Assembly: GCA_023701365.1 (NCBI GenBank)
Contig: JAMPXD010000012.1
Location: forward strand, 1 to 36,275
Origin: Geobacteraceae bacterium
Lineage (GTDB): Bacteria > Desulfobacterota > Desulfuromonadia > Geobacterales > Geobacteraceae
Direction: 5' to 3'
Length of the DNA stretch: 36,275 nt
The notes under the pieces were generated by a model that did not search any database, was not told the DNA's origin, and worked only from the letters and a program-made list of their open reading frames with translations. Shown piece after piece: positions 15,061-22,324 of this stretch. How positions within the stretch are numbered: position 1 is the stretch's first letter; each line of letters begins with the position of its first letter. The translations under genes and the position numbers were made by a program.

Positions 15061-17937
15061 TTACTTCACCACCAGATGATCGACGACCAAGGTGCCTTGG
15101 ACTACTGTCAATGATCCCTCCAGAGTTGTGTATGCGTCCTGGTTCAGGAAGTCGCTGCTCATGCCGCCTCTCAAGGTAACTGTTATTGAGCGGTCAATCT
15201 GCAGGCTTTCGCTGAAGCTGTAGACAATGGTGTTCAAGGTATCGCCGTCATTGGCCTGTTCGTAGGCATCCTGCAAGGAAGCGAAAAAGTTTGGTCCAGG
15301 AAGTTTGATCCGCGGGACGACTGAGAAGGTTGCAGAGACTCCGGCATCGCCGTTCAAGTTTATGAGACAAGTGTCTGTACCATTGCAAGGGGGCCCCCAG
15401 CCGGTAAAGCTGGATTTCCAATCCGGCGTGGCGGTCAGGGTAATGGGAGTGCCGTTGGGAAAAGCCTGTACGCATCCGGAACTGGAGCCACTTACGCACG
15501 CGATGCCAGTCGGGGAACTGTTGACCGATCCGCCACCGGCACCAAGCAGGGTCATTGACAGATTGGAGCTGGTTGGAGAGGCAATAACCGTCTGAACTAA
15601 TATCGGAGAAGTGGAACCAGACAGGATGCCGTTGTCTGGATAGCTGGCTGTAATGTTGTGACTGCCAAGAGACAAGGATGACGTGGTGAATGTTGCTGTA
15701 CCGGTTGCATCAAGTGCACCGCTGCCAATAGTGGCGGCGCCATCCTTGAAGGTTACGGTGGTGTTGGTTGGGATGACCTCAGTGCTGGTCACGGTGGCGG
15801 TGAACGTTACAGTATCACCGATGACACTGCTGTTACCTGCGGCAGACGACACCAGCGCTGCCACTGTCGGTATCCGGTACAGGTATACCTTACGGATACG
15901 CCCAGTGCCCCACTCCGTAATATAGAGGTTACCGCTGCTGTCGAGGGTGACCCCTGTGGGGTCATAGACATTGGCGGAGGTAGCGGGGCCGTTGTCACCG
16001 CTAAAACCATAGCTGCCATTGCCGGCCACGGTGGTGATGATGCCGGTCCCTCTGTCCACCTTGCGGATGCGGTGGTTCCATTTATCGGCAATATAGAGGT
16101 TGCCGCTGCTGTCGATAGCCACGCCCCAAGGGTTATTGAGGCTGGCTGAGGTAGCCGCGACGTTGTCACCGCTAAAGCCTTGCGTGCCGTTGCCGGCCAC
16201 GGTGGTGATGATACCGGTCCCATTGACGACCTTACGGATGCGTTGGTTGTAATACTCCGCAAAATAAAGGTTGTCGCTGCTATCGACAATGACCTCACTG
16301 GGGCGATGAAGGCTGGCAGCGATGGCGGCGCCGCCGTCACCGCTAAAACCTGCACTGCCGTTGCCGGCCACGGTGGTAATAATGCCAGTCCCGCTGGCAA
16401 CCTTGCGGATACGGTGGTTGCCGTAATCTGCAATATAAAGGTTGCCGTTGCTGTCGAAAGTAACGCCAGAAGGCCAATAGAGCCTGGCTGAGGTGGCGGG
16501 GCCGTTGTCACCGCCAAAACCTCCGATGCTGCTGCTGCCGGCCACAGTGGTGATGATGCCTGTCCCAATTGCCACTTTGCGGATACGGTGGTTGGTTGTA
16601 TCAGCAATAAAGAGGTTGCCGCTGCTATCGATAGCGACACGAGAAGGGCTATAGAGACTGGCTGATGTGGCGGGGCCGTTGTCACCCGCATAAGCTCCTG
16701 TGCCGTTGCCGGCCACCGTGGTGATGATGCCGGTCCCTCTGGTAACCTTGCGGATGCGGTTATTGTTATAATCCGCAATATAAAAGTTGCCGGTGCTGTC
16801 GACTGTGACGCCACCACGAAGGTTATCGAAGCTGGCTGAGGTGGCGGGGCCGTTGTCACCTGCATAAGCTTCCGTGCCGTTGCCGGCCACGGTGGTGATG
16901 ATGCCGGTCCCGCTGTCCACCTTGCGGATGCGGTTGTTGATATAATCCGCGATATAGAGGTTACCGCTGCTGTCTACCGTGACGTCACGAGGCCAATCGA
17001 AGCTGGCAGCAGTGGCGGCGCCGTTGTCACCGCTATAGCCTTGTGTGCCGTTGCCGGCCACAGTCGTGATGATGCCTGTTCCGCTGTCCACCTTGCGGAT
17101 ACGGCTGGTGTTTAAATCTCCAAAATAGAGATTGCCATTGCTGTCGATGGTAACGCCATAGGGATTATTTAGACTGGCTGAAGCGGCGGTGCCGTTGTCA
17201 CCGCTAAAACCTTTTGTACTGTTGCCGGCCACGGTGGAAATGATGCCGGTTACGTGGTCCACCTTGCGGATGCGGTAATTGCCTCTATCCACAATATAGA
17301 GGTTGTTGCTGCTGTCGACCGCGACGGCATTGGGCAAATTAAGGCTGGCAGCGGTGGCGGCGCCGTTGTCACCGCTAAAGCCTTGCGTGCCATTGCCGGC
17401 CACAGTAGTGATTAAGCCGGTCCCTCTGTCCACCTTGCGGATGCGGTTGTTGCTTCCATCCGCAATATAAAGGTTGCCGCTGCTGTCGACTGTGATGCCT
17501 GCGGGGGAATTGACGCTGGCTACGGTGGTGATGATGCCCGTTCTATAGTCCACCTTTCGAATACGGTTGTTATCTTGATCCGCAATATACAGGTTGCCAC
17601 TGCTGTCGACAGTGACGCTATATGTATTTTTAAAGGATGCCAAGATGGCTAACCCGTTGTCACCGCTATAACCATAAATGCCATTGCCAGCTACGGTGGT
17701 AATTATTCCGGTCCCGCTGGCCACTTTGCGGATACGGTTGTCGCTTGCAATGTAGAGGTTGCCGCTGCTGTCGACTGTGACTCCAGTGGGTCTCTTTATG
17801 CACTGTGAGGTGGCAATGCCATTATCACCCACACCTCCGCCGGCTATGGTTACTATATCTCCAAGGTTTACGGCATAGACTAAGGTAGGGAGAAAGAGGA
17901 GTGAAATAGCAAAGGTTATCAACTTGATGGTTTTCAT
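15061..17937 (-). CDS. Large secreted NHL-repeat protein with Ig-like and C-terminal sorting-like domains
   Basis: 958 residues. A signal peptide (1-22, ending LVYA) is followed by twelve NHL units of about 56 residues (roughly 25-700), each with TVDSSGNLYIAD-NNRIRKV-GTGIITTVAGNG-GFSGDNG-AT-AS. Twelve units could form two six-bladed propellers. The third unit is short: the GNG-GFSGDNG-AT-AS segment is missing. Next is an Ig-like domain (about 705-800, VTFTATVTS...TVTFKDGAATIGSGALD), a Gly-rich repeat domain of the type found in surface proteins (AGGGSVNSSPTGIACVSGS...FTGWGPPC) with paired cysteines, and a C-terminal segment ending in LVVDHLVVK. Such endings recur on secreted Geobacter proteins. 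The function is probably adhesion or binding. DNA is less GC-rich than the core genes, and no ribosome-binding site is strong. Confidence 0.88.
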   Translation of the reverse strand: MKTIKLITFAISLLFLPTLVYAVNLGDIVTIAGGGVGDNGIATSQCIKRPTGVTVDSSGNLYIASDNRIRKVASGTGIITTVAGNGIYGYSGDNGLAILASFKNTYSVTVDSSGNLYIADQDNNRIRKVDYRTGIITTVASVNSPAGITVDSSGNLYIADGSNNRIRKVDRGTGLITTVAGNGTQGFSGDNGAATAASLNLPNAVAVDSSNNLYIVDRGNYRIRKVDHVTGIISTVAGNSTKGFSGDNGTAASASLNNPYGVTIDSNGNLYFGDLNTSRIRKVDSGTGIITTVAGNGTQGYSGDNGAATAASFDWPRDVTVDSSGNLYIADYINNRIRKVDSGTGIITTVAGNGTEAYAGDNGPATSASFDNLRGGVTVDSTGNFYIADYNNNRIRKVTRGTGIITTVAGNGTGAYAGDNGPATSASLYSPSRVAIDSSGNLFIADTTNHRIRKVAIGTGIITTVAGSSSIGGFGGDNGPATSARLYWPSGVTFDSNGNLYIADYGNHRIRKVASGTGIITTVAGNGSAGFSGDGGAAIAASLHRPSEVIVDSSDNLYFAEYYNQRIRKVVNGTGIITTVAGNGTQGFSGDNVAATSASLNNPWGVAIDSSGNLYIADKWNHRIRKVDRGTGIITTVAGNGSYGFSGDNGPATSANVYDPTGVTLDSSGNLYITEWGTGRIRKVYLYRIPTVAALVSSAAGNSSVIGDTVTFTATVTSTEVIPTNTTVTFKDGAATIGSGALDATGTATFTTSSLSLGSHNITASYPDNGILSGSTSPILVQTVIASPTSSNLSMTLLGAGGGSVNSSPTGIACVSGSSSGCVQAFPNGTPITLTATPDWKSSFTGWGPPCNGTDTCLINLNGDAGVSATFSVVPRIKLPGPNFFASLQDAYEQANDGDTLNTIVYSFSESLQIDRSITVTLRGGMSSDFLNQDAYTTLEGSLTVVQGTLVVDHLVVK
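15882..17860. repeat. Twelve-unit tandem DNA repeat inside the large NHL gene
   Basis: Units of about 168 bases with closely similar nucleotides (for example GTTGCCGGCCACGGTGGTGATGATGCC and CTTGCGGATGCGG recur in most units, in fragments of under 20 bases). One unit, near 17450-17560, is about 60 bases shorter. Coding, but prone to copy-number change by recombination or slippage. Confidence 0.85.
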
Positions 17938-18641
17938 AAAGAAGCCTCAAATTTTCAAAAGATGATGAAGTTCATCACTTTTCTCCTCGACATGTTTATT
18001 GTCATGCTTTGAACTTAGTTTAGTCGTTCTGGAAAAGCCAGAGGTGCTGGACTAAGCATTTCACGAAATTAGCGTCCGCCAAATTCAACAAATATTTGCA
18101 TCCACTGGGGATTCCACCGCTTCATATGAGCAGGCTAAATAACCGTACAGTCGCCTGTGTAGGTTGATGGGAGCCTCGTAGTTAATTTCACTGAGCCATA
18201 TACCACAGGAGTCATACCAAACTTATCTTAATTAATAAGCATCAGCACTACGGACGCCACAGTACAAACATCCCTCCTGGCTGTCAAGCAAATAATTCTA
18301 TTATTTTAGCTACTTACACCATGGATCAGCCAGACACAAAACATGCCAATTATTATGCAAAATTGCATAATTCAACAATGCCGCATAGTTACAGCTTCAT
18401 CTCACACCATTAACAGTACTATACGATGTGAACAAAGTTTACGCCAGATCCCGCAAAACCCCACAAAGCCCTAACTGGTAAGGGTCTACAGACTTTGTCA
18501 ACAAAGTTTACACTGTAAACTTTGTTGCCGCAGGAGAGCCGTTAAAAAGTTATAAAAAAGTTTCTTATCCGCGCGGGTTATCCTCTGGGGACCTTCACCA
18601 TACGTGTCAAGGCCTTCAGAACAGCGAAGCCCGCTGGGCAA
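17938..18641. other. About 700 bases of AT-rich non-coding DNA upstream of the large NHL gene
   Basis: No gene is supported on either strand. It holds several palindromes: GATGAAGTTCATC (17963-17975), ATTATGCAAAATTGCATAAT-like arms (18352-18371), and the AACAAAGTTTACA cluster (18431-18527, listed separately). A possible - strand promoter for the large NHL gene starts with TTGACA at 18287-18282, but its -10 (TACTGT, 17 bases on) is poor. The composition is markedly AT-richer than anything else in the window. No transposase or integrase fragment was recognised. Confidence 0.6.
18431..18527. repeat. Cluster of AACAAAGTTTAC half-sites forming nested palindromes
   Basis: A perfect inverted repeat, CAACAAAGTTTACA (18499-18512), one base, then TGTAAACTTTGTTG (18514-18527). 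A direct copy of the half-site is at 18431-18442, and the inverted fragment ACTTTGT at 18492-18498 pairs with the same half-site from the other side. Between them CCCTAAC / GTAAGGG (about 18469-18484) makes another short stem. This may be a regulator-binding array or a recombination end. Confidence 0.75.
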
Positions 18642-18675
18642 ACAAAAAGGGGGAGAGCTCACGCCCTCCCCCTTT
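18642..18675 (-). terminator. Rho-independent terminator of hsp20
   Basis: On the - strand AAAGGGGGAGGG pairs with CTCCCCCTTT around GCGTGAGCT, followed by a T-rich tail (TTTTTGTTT). It is about 30 bases past the hsp20 stop codon. Confidence 0.85.
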
Positions 18676-18702
18676 CCGCTATGCTGCCTGTTCGCTATGT
18701 CG

Positions 18703-19263
18703 TTACTCCACGTTGATCTGCCGGCCTATCCCTTTGGTGCCGGTTTTCGGCAAGCGCACTTCAAGGACTCCGTCTTTGAAGCTCGCCTTGACGTGCTTGT
18801 CGTCCACACCTTCAGGCAGGTTCAGGGTCCGGTTGAACGAGCCGTACGACCGTTCCAGCCTCAGATAGTCCTTCCGCTCGACCTTCTCTTCGCTTTTTTT
18901 CTCGCCGGAGATGATCAGGTTGTTGTCGACGAGTTTCACGTTGATGTCCTCCCGCTTCAGGCCGGGAAGCTCGGCCCTGACGACCACTTCCCCCCTTTCC
19001 TCGAAGATGTCGCAGGACGGGGTGATTTCACCGAAGCTCCCCATCTCATGGAGCAGGTGCCGGAACGGCAACGTGCTGAAGCCGAAGAACGGCCGATGGA
19101 AGGTCTCCTCGATCATCCTTTCCATCTCGTTGAGGGTGGAGAGGATGTTCCTTTCCACGGTCCGGACCGGCAAGGTCTCCTCACTGCCGGACTGGGCAGA
19201 TTTCATCGTGGTTCTTCCCGGCTCTTCCCGGGAGACCGTCCTGAGTTCTGTCTGCCTTCTCAT
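18703..19263 (-). CDS. Small heat-shock protein (Hsp20 / alpha-crystallin family)
   Basis: 186 residues. An ATP-independent holdase that binds unfolding proteins as large oligomers in the cytoplasm. The alpha-crystallin domain spans about 80-175 (CDIFEERGEVVVRAELPGL, then NLIISGEKK, then GSFNRTLNLPEGVD and FKDGVLEVRLPK). The N-terminal arm of about 80 residues is longer than usual and carries many charged residues. A C-terminal IXI-like anchor is weak (KGIGRQINVE). ATG at 19263 follows AGGAGG at 9 bases. The gene has a textbook promoter, a leader of only about 38 bases with a hairpin over the ribosome-binding site (19271-19290), and its own terminator. Confidence 0.95.
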   Translation of the reverse strand: MRRQTELRTVSREEPGRTTMKSAQSGSEETLPVRTVERNILSTLNEMERMIEETFHRPFFGFSTLPFRHLLHEMGSFGEITPSCDIFEERGEVVVRAELPGLKREDINVKLVDNNLIISGEKKSEEKVERKDYLRLERSYGSFNRTLNLPEGVDDKHVKASFKDGVLEVRLPKTGTKGIGRQINVE

Positions 19264-19270
19264 GACCTTA

Positions 19271-19290
19271 CACCTCCTTGCCAGGAGATA
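19271..19290 (-). promoter_or_regulatory. Hairpin covering the hsp20 ribosome-binding site (candidate RNA thermometer)
   Basis: In the mRNA, UAUCUCCU (19290-19283) pairs with AGGAGGUG (19278-19271) around the loop GGCA. All of the AGGAGG sequence is held in the 3' arm; two of the eight pairs are G-U. The start codon lies 7 bases downstream of the stem. Occlusion of this site with partial instability is the design of RNA thermometers known on small heat-shock genes. Thermal behaviour is inferred, not shown. Confidence 0.55.
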
Positions 19291-19307
19291 ATTCCCCTCA
19301 TAGCTTA

Positions 19308-19335
19308 ATTATAGCCAATTGATTATGGATGTCAA
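19308..19335 (-). promoter_or_regulatory. Consensus sigma70-type promoter of hsp20
   Basis: On the - strand TTGACA (19335-19330), a 16-base spacer, TATAAT (19313-19308): both hexamers are perfect. Expected start near 19301. No sigma32-type (CTTGAA / CCCCAT) elements and no CIRCE inverted repeat are seen, so heat control, if any, is likely after transcription. Confidence 0.85.
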
Positions 19336-19379
19336 GATCTGATCTCCCTTACCCCCTCCGCCGGCATGGCAATAGCGCC

Positions 19380-22175
19380 TCAGCCGGTGTTGCGCAGCCC
19401 GGCCGCGATGCCGTTGATGGTGGCGGCGAGCACATAGTCGAGCTCGTCGCTCTCCTCGCCGGAGCGCTTTCTCCGCAGGAGCTCCACCTGGATCAGGCTG
19501 AGCGGATCGACGTAGGGGTTCCTGAGCCGGAGGGAGCGGGCCAGCACCGGATTCTTCTCCAGAAGGCGCGTCTGGCCGAACACCTTGAGGACCATCCGGC
19601 GGGTCCGCTGAAATTCCTCGACGATCATGGCGAACACCCGGTCGCGCAGCAGAGGGTCCCGGACCAGGCCGGCGTAGAGATGGGCGATGGGGAGGTCGAC
19701 CTTGGTGAGCGCCAGCTCCACGTTTCTGAGGAAGTCGTAAAAGAAGGGGAAGCCGCGCACCATCCCGGCGAGGAGCCGGTCCCGCTCTCCCCCGGAGGCG
19801 AAGCTCTCCAGGGCGAAGCCGACCCCGAACCAGCCGGGGATGCCGTGGCGGCTCTGCATCCAGCCGAACCCCCAGGGGATCGCCCGCAGCTCCGTGAGGC
19901 TGCCGCTCTCCCGGCGCCGGGCCGGACGCGAGCCGATCTTGGCCAGCTCAAACTCCAGGACCGGCGTCGCCTGCTCGAAGTAGGGGAGGATGTCCGGGTT
20001 GTCGCCAATCCGCTCCCGGTAAAAGGCATAGGCGCACTCTGACATCTCCTCCAGCGCCTCCTCCCATGCCTCCTCCGCTCCGCTCAAGGTCTGGCCGGGG
20101 CGCGCCAGGGCATCGAGCGAGGCGGCCACCATCAGCTCCAGGTTCCGCTCCGTCTGGATCGCACCGGCGTATTTCCAGTTGATCACCTCCCCCTGCTCGG
20201 TGATCCTGAGCGAGCCGGCAAAGGCCCCCACCGGCTGGGCCGTGATCGCCCGATAGGTCGGGCCGCCGCCCCGGCCGACCGTGCCGCCGCGGCCATGGAA
20301 CAGGCGCAGCCTCACCCCGCACTCCTGCGCCACCCGGTGCAGTGCCCGGTGGGTCTTGAAGATCTCCCAGGAACTGGTCAGCATCCCGCCGTCCTTGTTG
20401 GAGTCGGAGTAACCGAGCATCACCTCCTGGCGGCGCCCCCACGAATCGAGGTACGGCGCAAAGACAGGTGAGCTCCAGAGGGTGCGGCAGACTTCCGGGG
20501 CCCGGCGCAGATCGGCGATCGATTCGAACAGCGGCACCGGCATCAGCCCCGGGTCCCCCTCCTGCGGCGCTGCGGCGGCCCTGATTCCGCACAGCTCCAT
20601 GAGCCAGATGAGGGTGAAGACATCCTGCACCGACCCCGCGCCGCTGATCACGTAGTTCTGGAGCGCCTCCGGGGGGTAGCGCCGTTTCAGCGCCGCCACC
20701 GTGCGCAGGGTGTCGAGGAGCTCGTTGGTCGCCGCGGACGGGGACTCGGGGAGGAGCGCGGCGCCATGGTCACAGACGGGCGCAGCGGCGGCCAGCTCAG
20801 CCGCGGCTTGGGCATGGACCCGGGCATGCTGCCGGATGTCGAGGGTGTGGAGATGAAAGCCGAAGGTCTCCGCCTGGCGCAGGAGGGGATCGACGAAACG
20901 GCGCGCCAGCCGCTCCCCGTTACCCCCGGCCAGGCTCTGCCGGATCAGGAGCAGATCGGCGGCAAAAGGGGCCACCCCGGGGTAGGCGTCCGGATGGTCC
21001 GGCTCTTTGAGGGCGCGGCGGAGGCGGTTGCGGACGAAGCCGAGAAAGCGGCGGTACAGTTCGCAATCGGGGGAGCTGTCGGCCGACCGGACCGGTGCGG
21101 CGGTGACGGCGGCATACCGCTCCACCGCCGCCGCGAGCTGAGGCGCAGCGGCAACCCGGCAGGTGGACGGGGTGAGAAGCTCCTGCAGCTCCTCGACGGC
21201 GCCGAGGTAATGGCCGAGGATCGTTTCCCGTGCCGCCTGGAGAGCGGCGCGGGTGGAATCGGCCGTCACATGGGGATTGCCGTCCCGGTCGCCGCCGATC
21301 CAGGAGCCGAAGCGGACCAGCGTCGGCAGGTCGCGGGGGGCCGGCCCGCTCCCGTAAACCTCCCGGACCGCCTCGGCCAGATCCTCGTAGAAGCCGGGGA
21401 GCGGGGCAATCAGCGAGCCGGGGTAATGGTCCAGCCCCATCCGGATCTCGTCATCGACCGTGGGGCGGCGGCGGCGCACCTCGTCGGTCTGCCAGAGGGT
21501 GGTGATCTCGGCCAGGATCGCCTCCTGCCCCCTGGCCGCCGCGCCGTCGGTGAGGGGGAGCCGGTCGAGCTCCGCCAGTTCACGGGCTATGCGGCGCCGC
21601 TTGAAGAGGACGACCCGCCGCGCCACCTCGGTCGGATGGGCGGTGAACACCGGCATCACTTCGACCCGGCCAAGCCATGCCAGGGCCTCTTCCACCCCGA
21701 TTCCCCCGTCACGCATCCTGCGCAGGGTGCCGCGCATGGAGCCCGGCTTGTCCGGCGCACCGGCCGCCAGCCGCGCAGCCCGGAGCCGCCGCAGCTGGTG
21801 GTTGGTCTCCGCCAGGTTGGTCAATTCGAAATAGGTGCCGAACGCCTTGACGATCTGGTACGCCTCGGCTACCGTCATCCCGCCGATGATCCGCACCGCC
21901 CGCTCCTGCAGCTCCTGCTCGCCGGGGGCATCGGGGGAGGCCTCCCCCTGGTGGCCGTTCAGCTCCCGGTGCCTGATCGCCAGGCGGCGCAGCTCCTCCT
22001 CGGCATCGTAGACCCGCATGCCGGCCTGCTCCCTGATCACCATCCCGAGAAGATAGCCGAGGGAGCGGACGTCGCGCCGCAGCGGCAGGTCCTTCAGCTC
22101 GCCTTCGGCGCTGGTCAGCTCGGCCAGCCGCTCCCGCTGGTCATCAGCCTTCCAGAACAGCTCCGTCTGCTCCAT
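19380..22175 (-). CDS. ppc: Phosphoenolpyruvate carboxylase
   Basis: 931 residues from ATG 22175. It carboxylates phosphoenolpyruvate to oxaloacetate, refilling the TCA cycle. The catalytic His180 lies in VFTAHPTEVARR. GGDRDGNP, LGYSDSNKDGG, FHGRGGTVGRGGGPT and the C-terminal GLRNTG (usually QNTG) are all present, as in complete bacterial-type enzymes. The ATG at 22175 is chosen for the strong GGAGGAGGAG 8 bases upstream. The frame stays open further upstream, but without a ribosome-binding site. It has its own promoter at 22263-22290. Overall length is slightly above the usual 880-900, mostly from N-terminal and loop additions. Confidence 0.97.
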   Translation of the reverse strand: MEQTELFWKADDQRERLAELTSAEGELKDLPLRRDVRSLGYLLGMVIREQAGMRVYDAEEELRRLAIRHRELNGHQGEASPDAPGEQELQERAVRIIGGMTVAEAYQIVKAFGTYFELTNLAETNHQLRRLRAARLAAGAPDKPGSMRGTLRRMRDGGIGVEEALAWLGRVEVMPVFTAHPTEVARRVVLFKRRRIARELAELDRLPLTDGAAARGQEAILAEITTLWQTDEVRRRRPTVDDEIRMGLDHYPGSLIAPLPGFYEDLAEAVREVYGSGPAPRDLPTLVRFGSWIGGDRDGNPHVTADSTRAALQAARETILGHYLGAVEELQELLTPSTCRVAAAPQLAAAVERYAAVTAAPVRSADSSPDCELYRRFLGFVRNRLRRALKEPDHPDAYPGVAPFAADLLLIRQSLAGGNGERLARRFVDPLLRQAETFGFHLHTLDIRQHARVHAQAAAELAAAAPVCDHGAALLPESPSAATNELLDTLRTVAALKRRYPPEALQNYVISGAGSVQDVFTLIWLMELCGIRAAAAPQEGDPGLMPVPLFESIADLRRAPEVCRTLWSSPVFAPYLDSWGRRQEVMLGYSDSNKDGGMLTSSWEIFKTHRALHRVAQECGVRLRLFHGRGGTVGRGGGPTYRAITAQPVGAFAGSLRITEQGEVINWKYAGAIQTERNLELMVAASLDALARPGQTLSGAEEAWEEALEEMSECAYAFYRERIGDNPDILPYFEQATPVLEFELAKIGSRPARRRESGSLTELRAIPWGFGWMQSRHGIPGWFGVGFALESFASGGERDRLLAGMVRGFPFFYDFLRNVELALTKVDLPIAHLYAGLVRDPLLRDRVFAMIVEEFQRTRRMVLKVFGQTRLLEKNPVLARSLRLRNPYVDPLSLIQVELLRRKRSGEESDELDYVLAATINGIAAGLRNTG

Positions 22176-22262
22176 CTCGGCAACTCCTCCTCCACCCGGG
22201 CACTGCCTCATGCTTCCGTGCCGGGAGGCATGGGGGCGGCATTTTCCCTCCCCCTGCCGATA

Positions 22263-22290
22263 ATTGTAGCGCACAACTGCCGCCGTTCAA
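22263..22290 (-). promoter_or_regulatory. Probable ppc promoter
   Basis: On the - strand TTGAAC (22290-22285; 4 of 6), 16-base spacer, TACAAT (22268-22263; 5 of 6). Start near 22256 gives a leader of about 80 bases to the ATG at 22175. Confidence 0.5.
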
Positions 22291-22324
22291 TCCTGACGGC
22301 TGCCGCGATCAGCTCTTGCCTAGG

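Noticed and set aside
15807-16865. 352-codon frame with repeats in the large NHL gene
   Set aside because: It repeats only because the underlying DNA repeats; the NHL frame has the signal peptide and conserved blades.
15882-17860. Regular repeats that could suggest a CRISPR array
   Set aside because: The unit is 168 bases, encodes NHL blades in frame, and no cas genes are present.
19264-19379. CIRCE or sigma32 control of hsp20
   Set aside because: No TTAGCACTC-type inverted repeat and no CTTGAA/CCCCAT pair; the promoter is sigma70 consensus.
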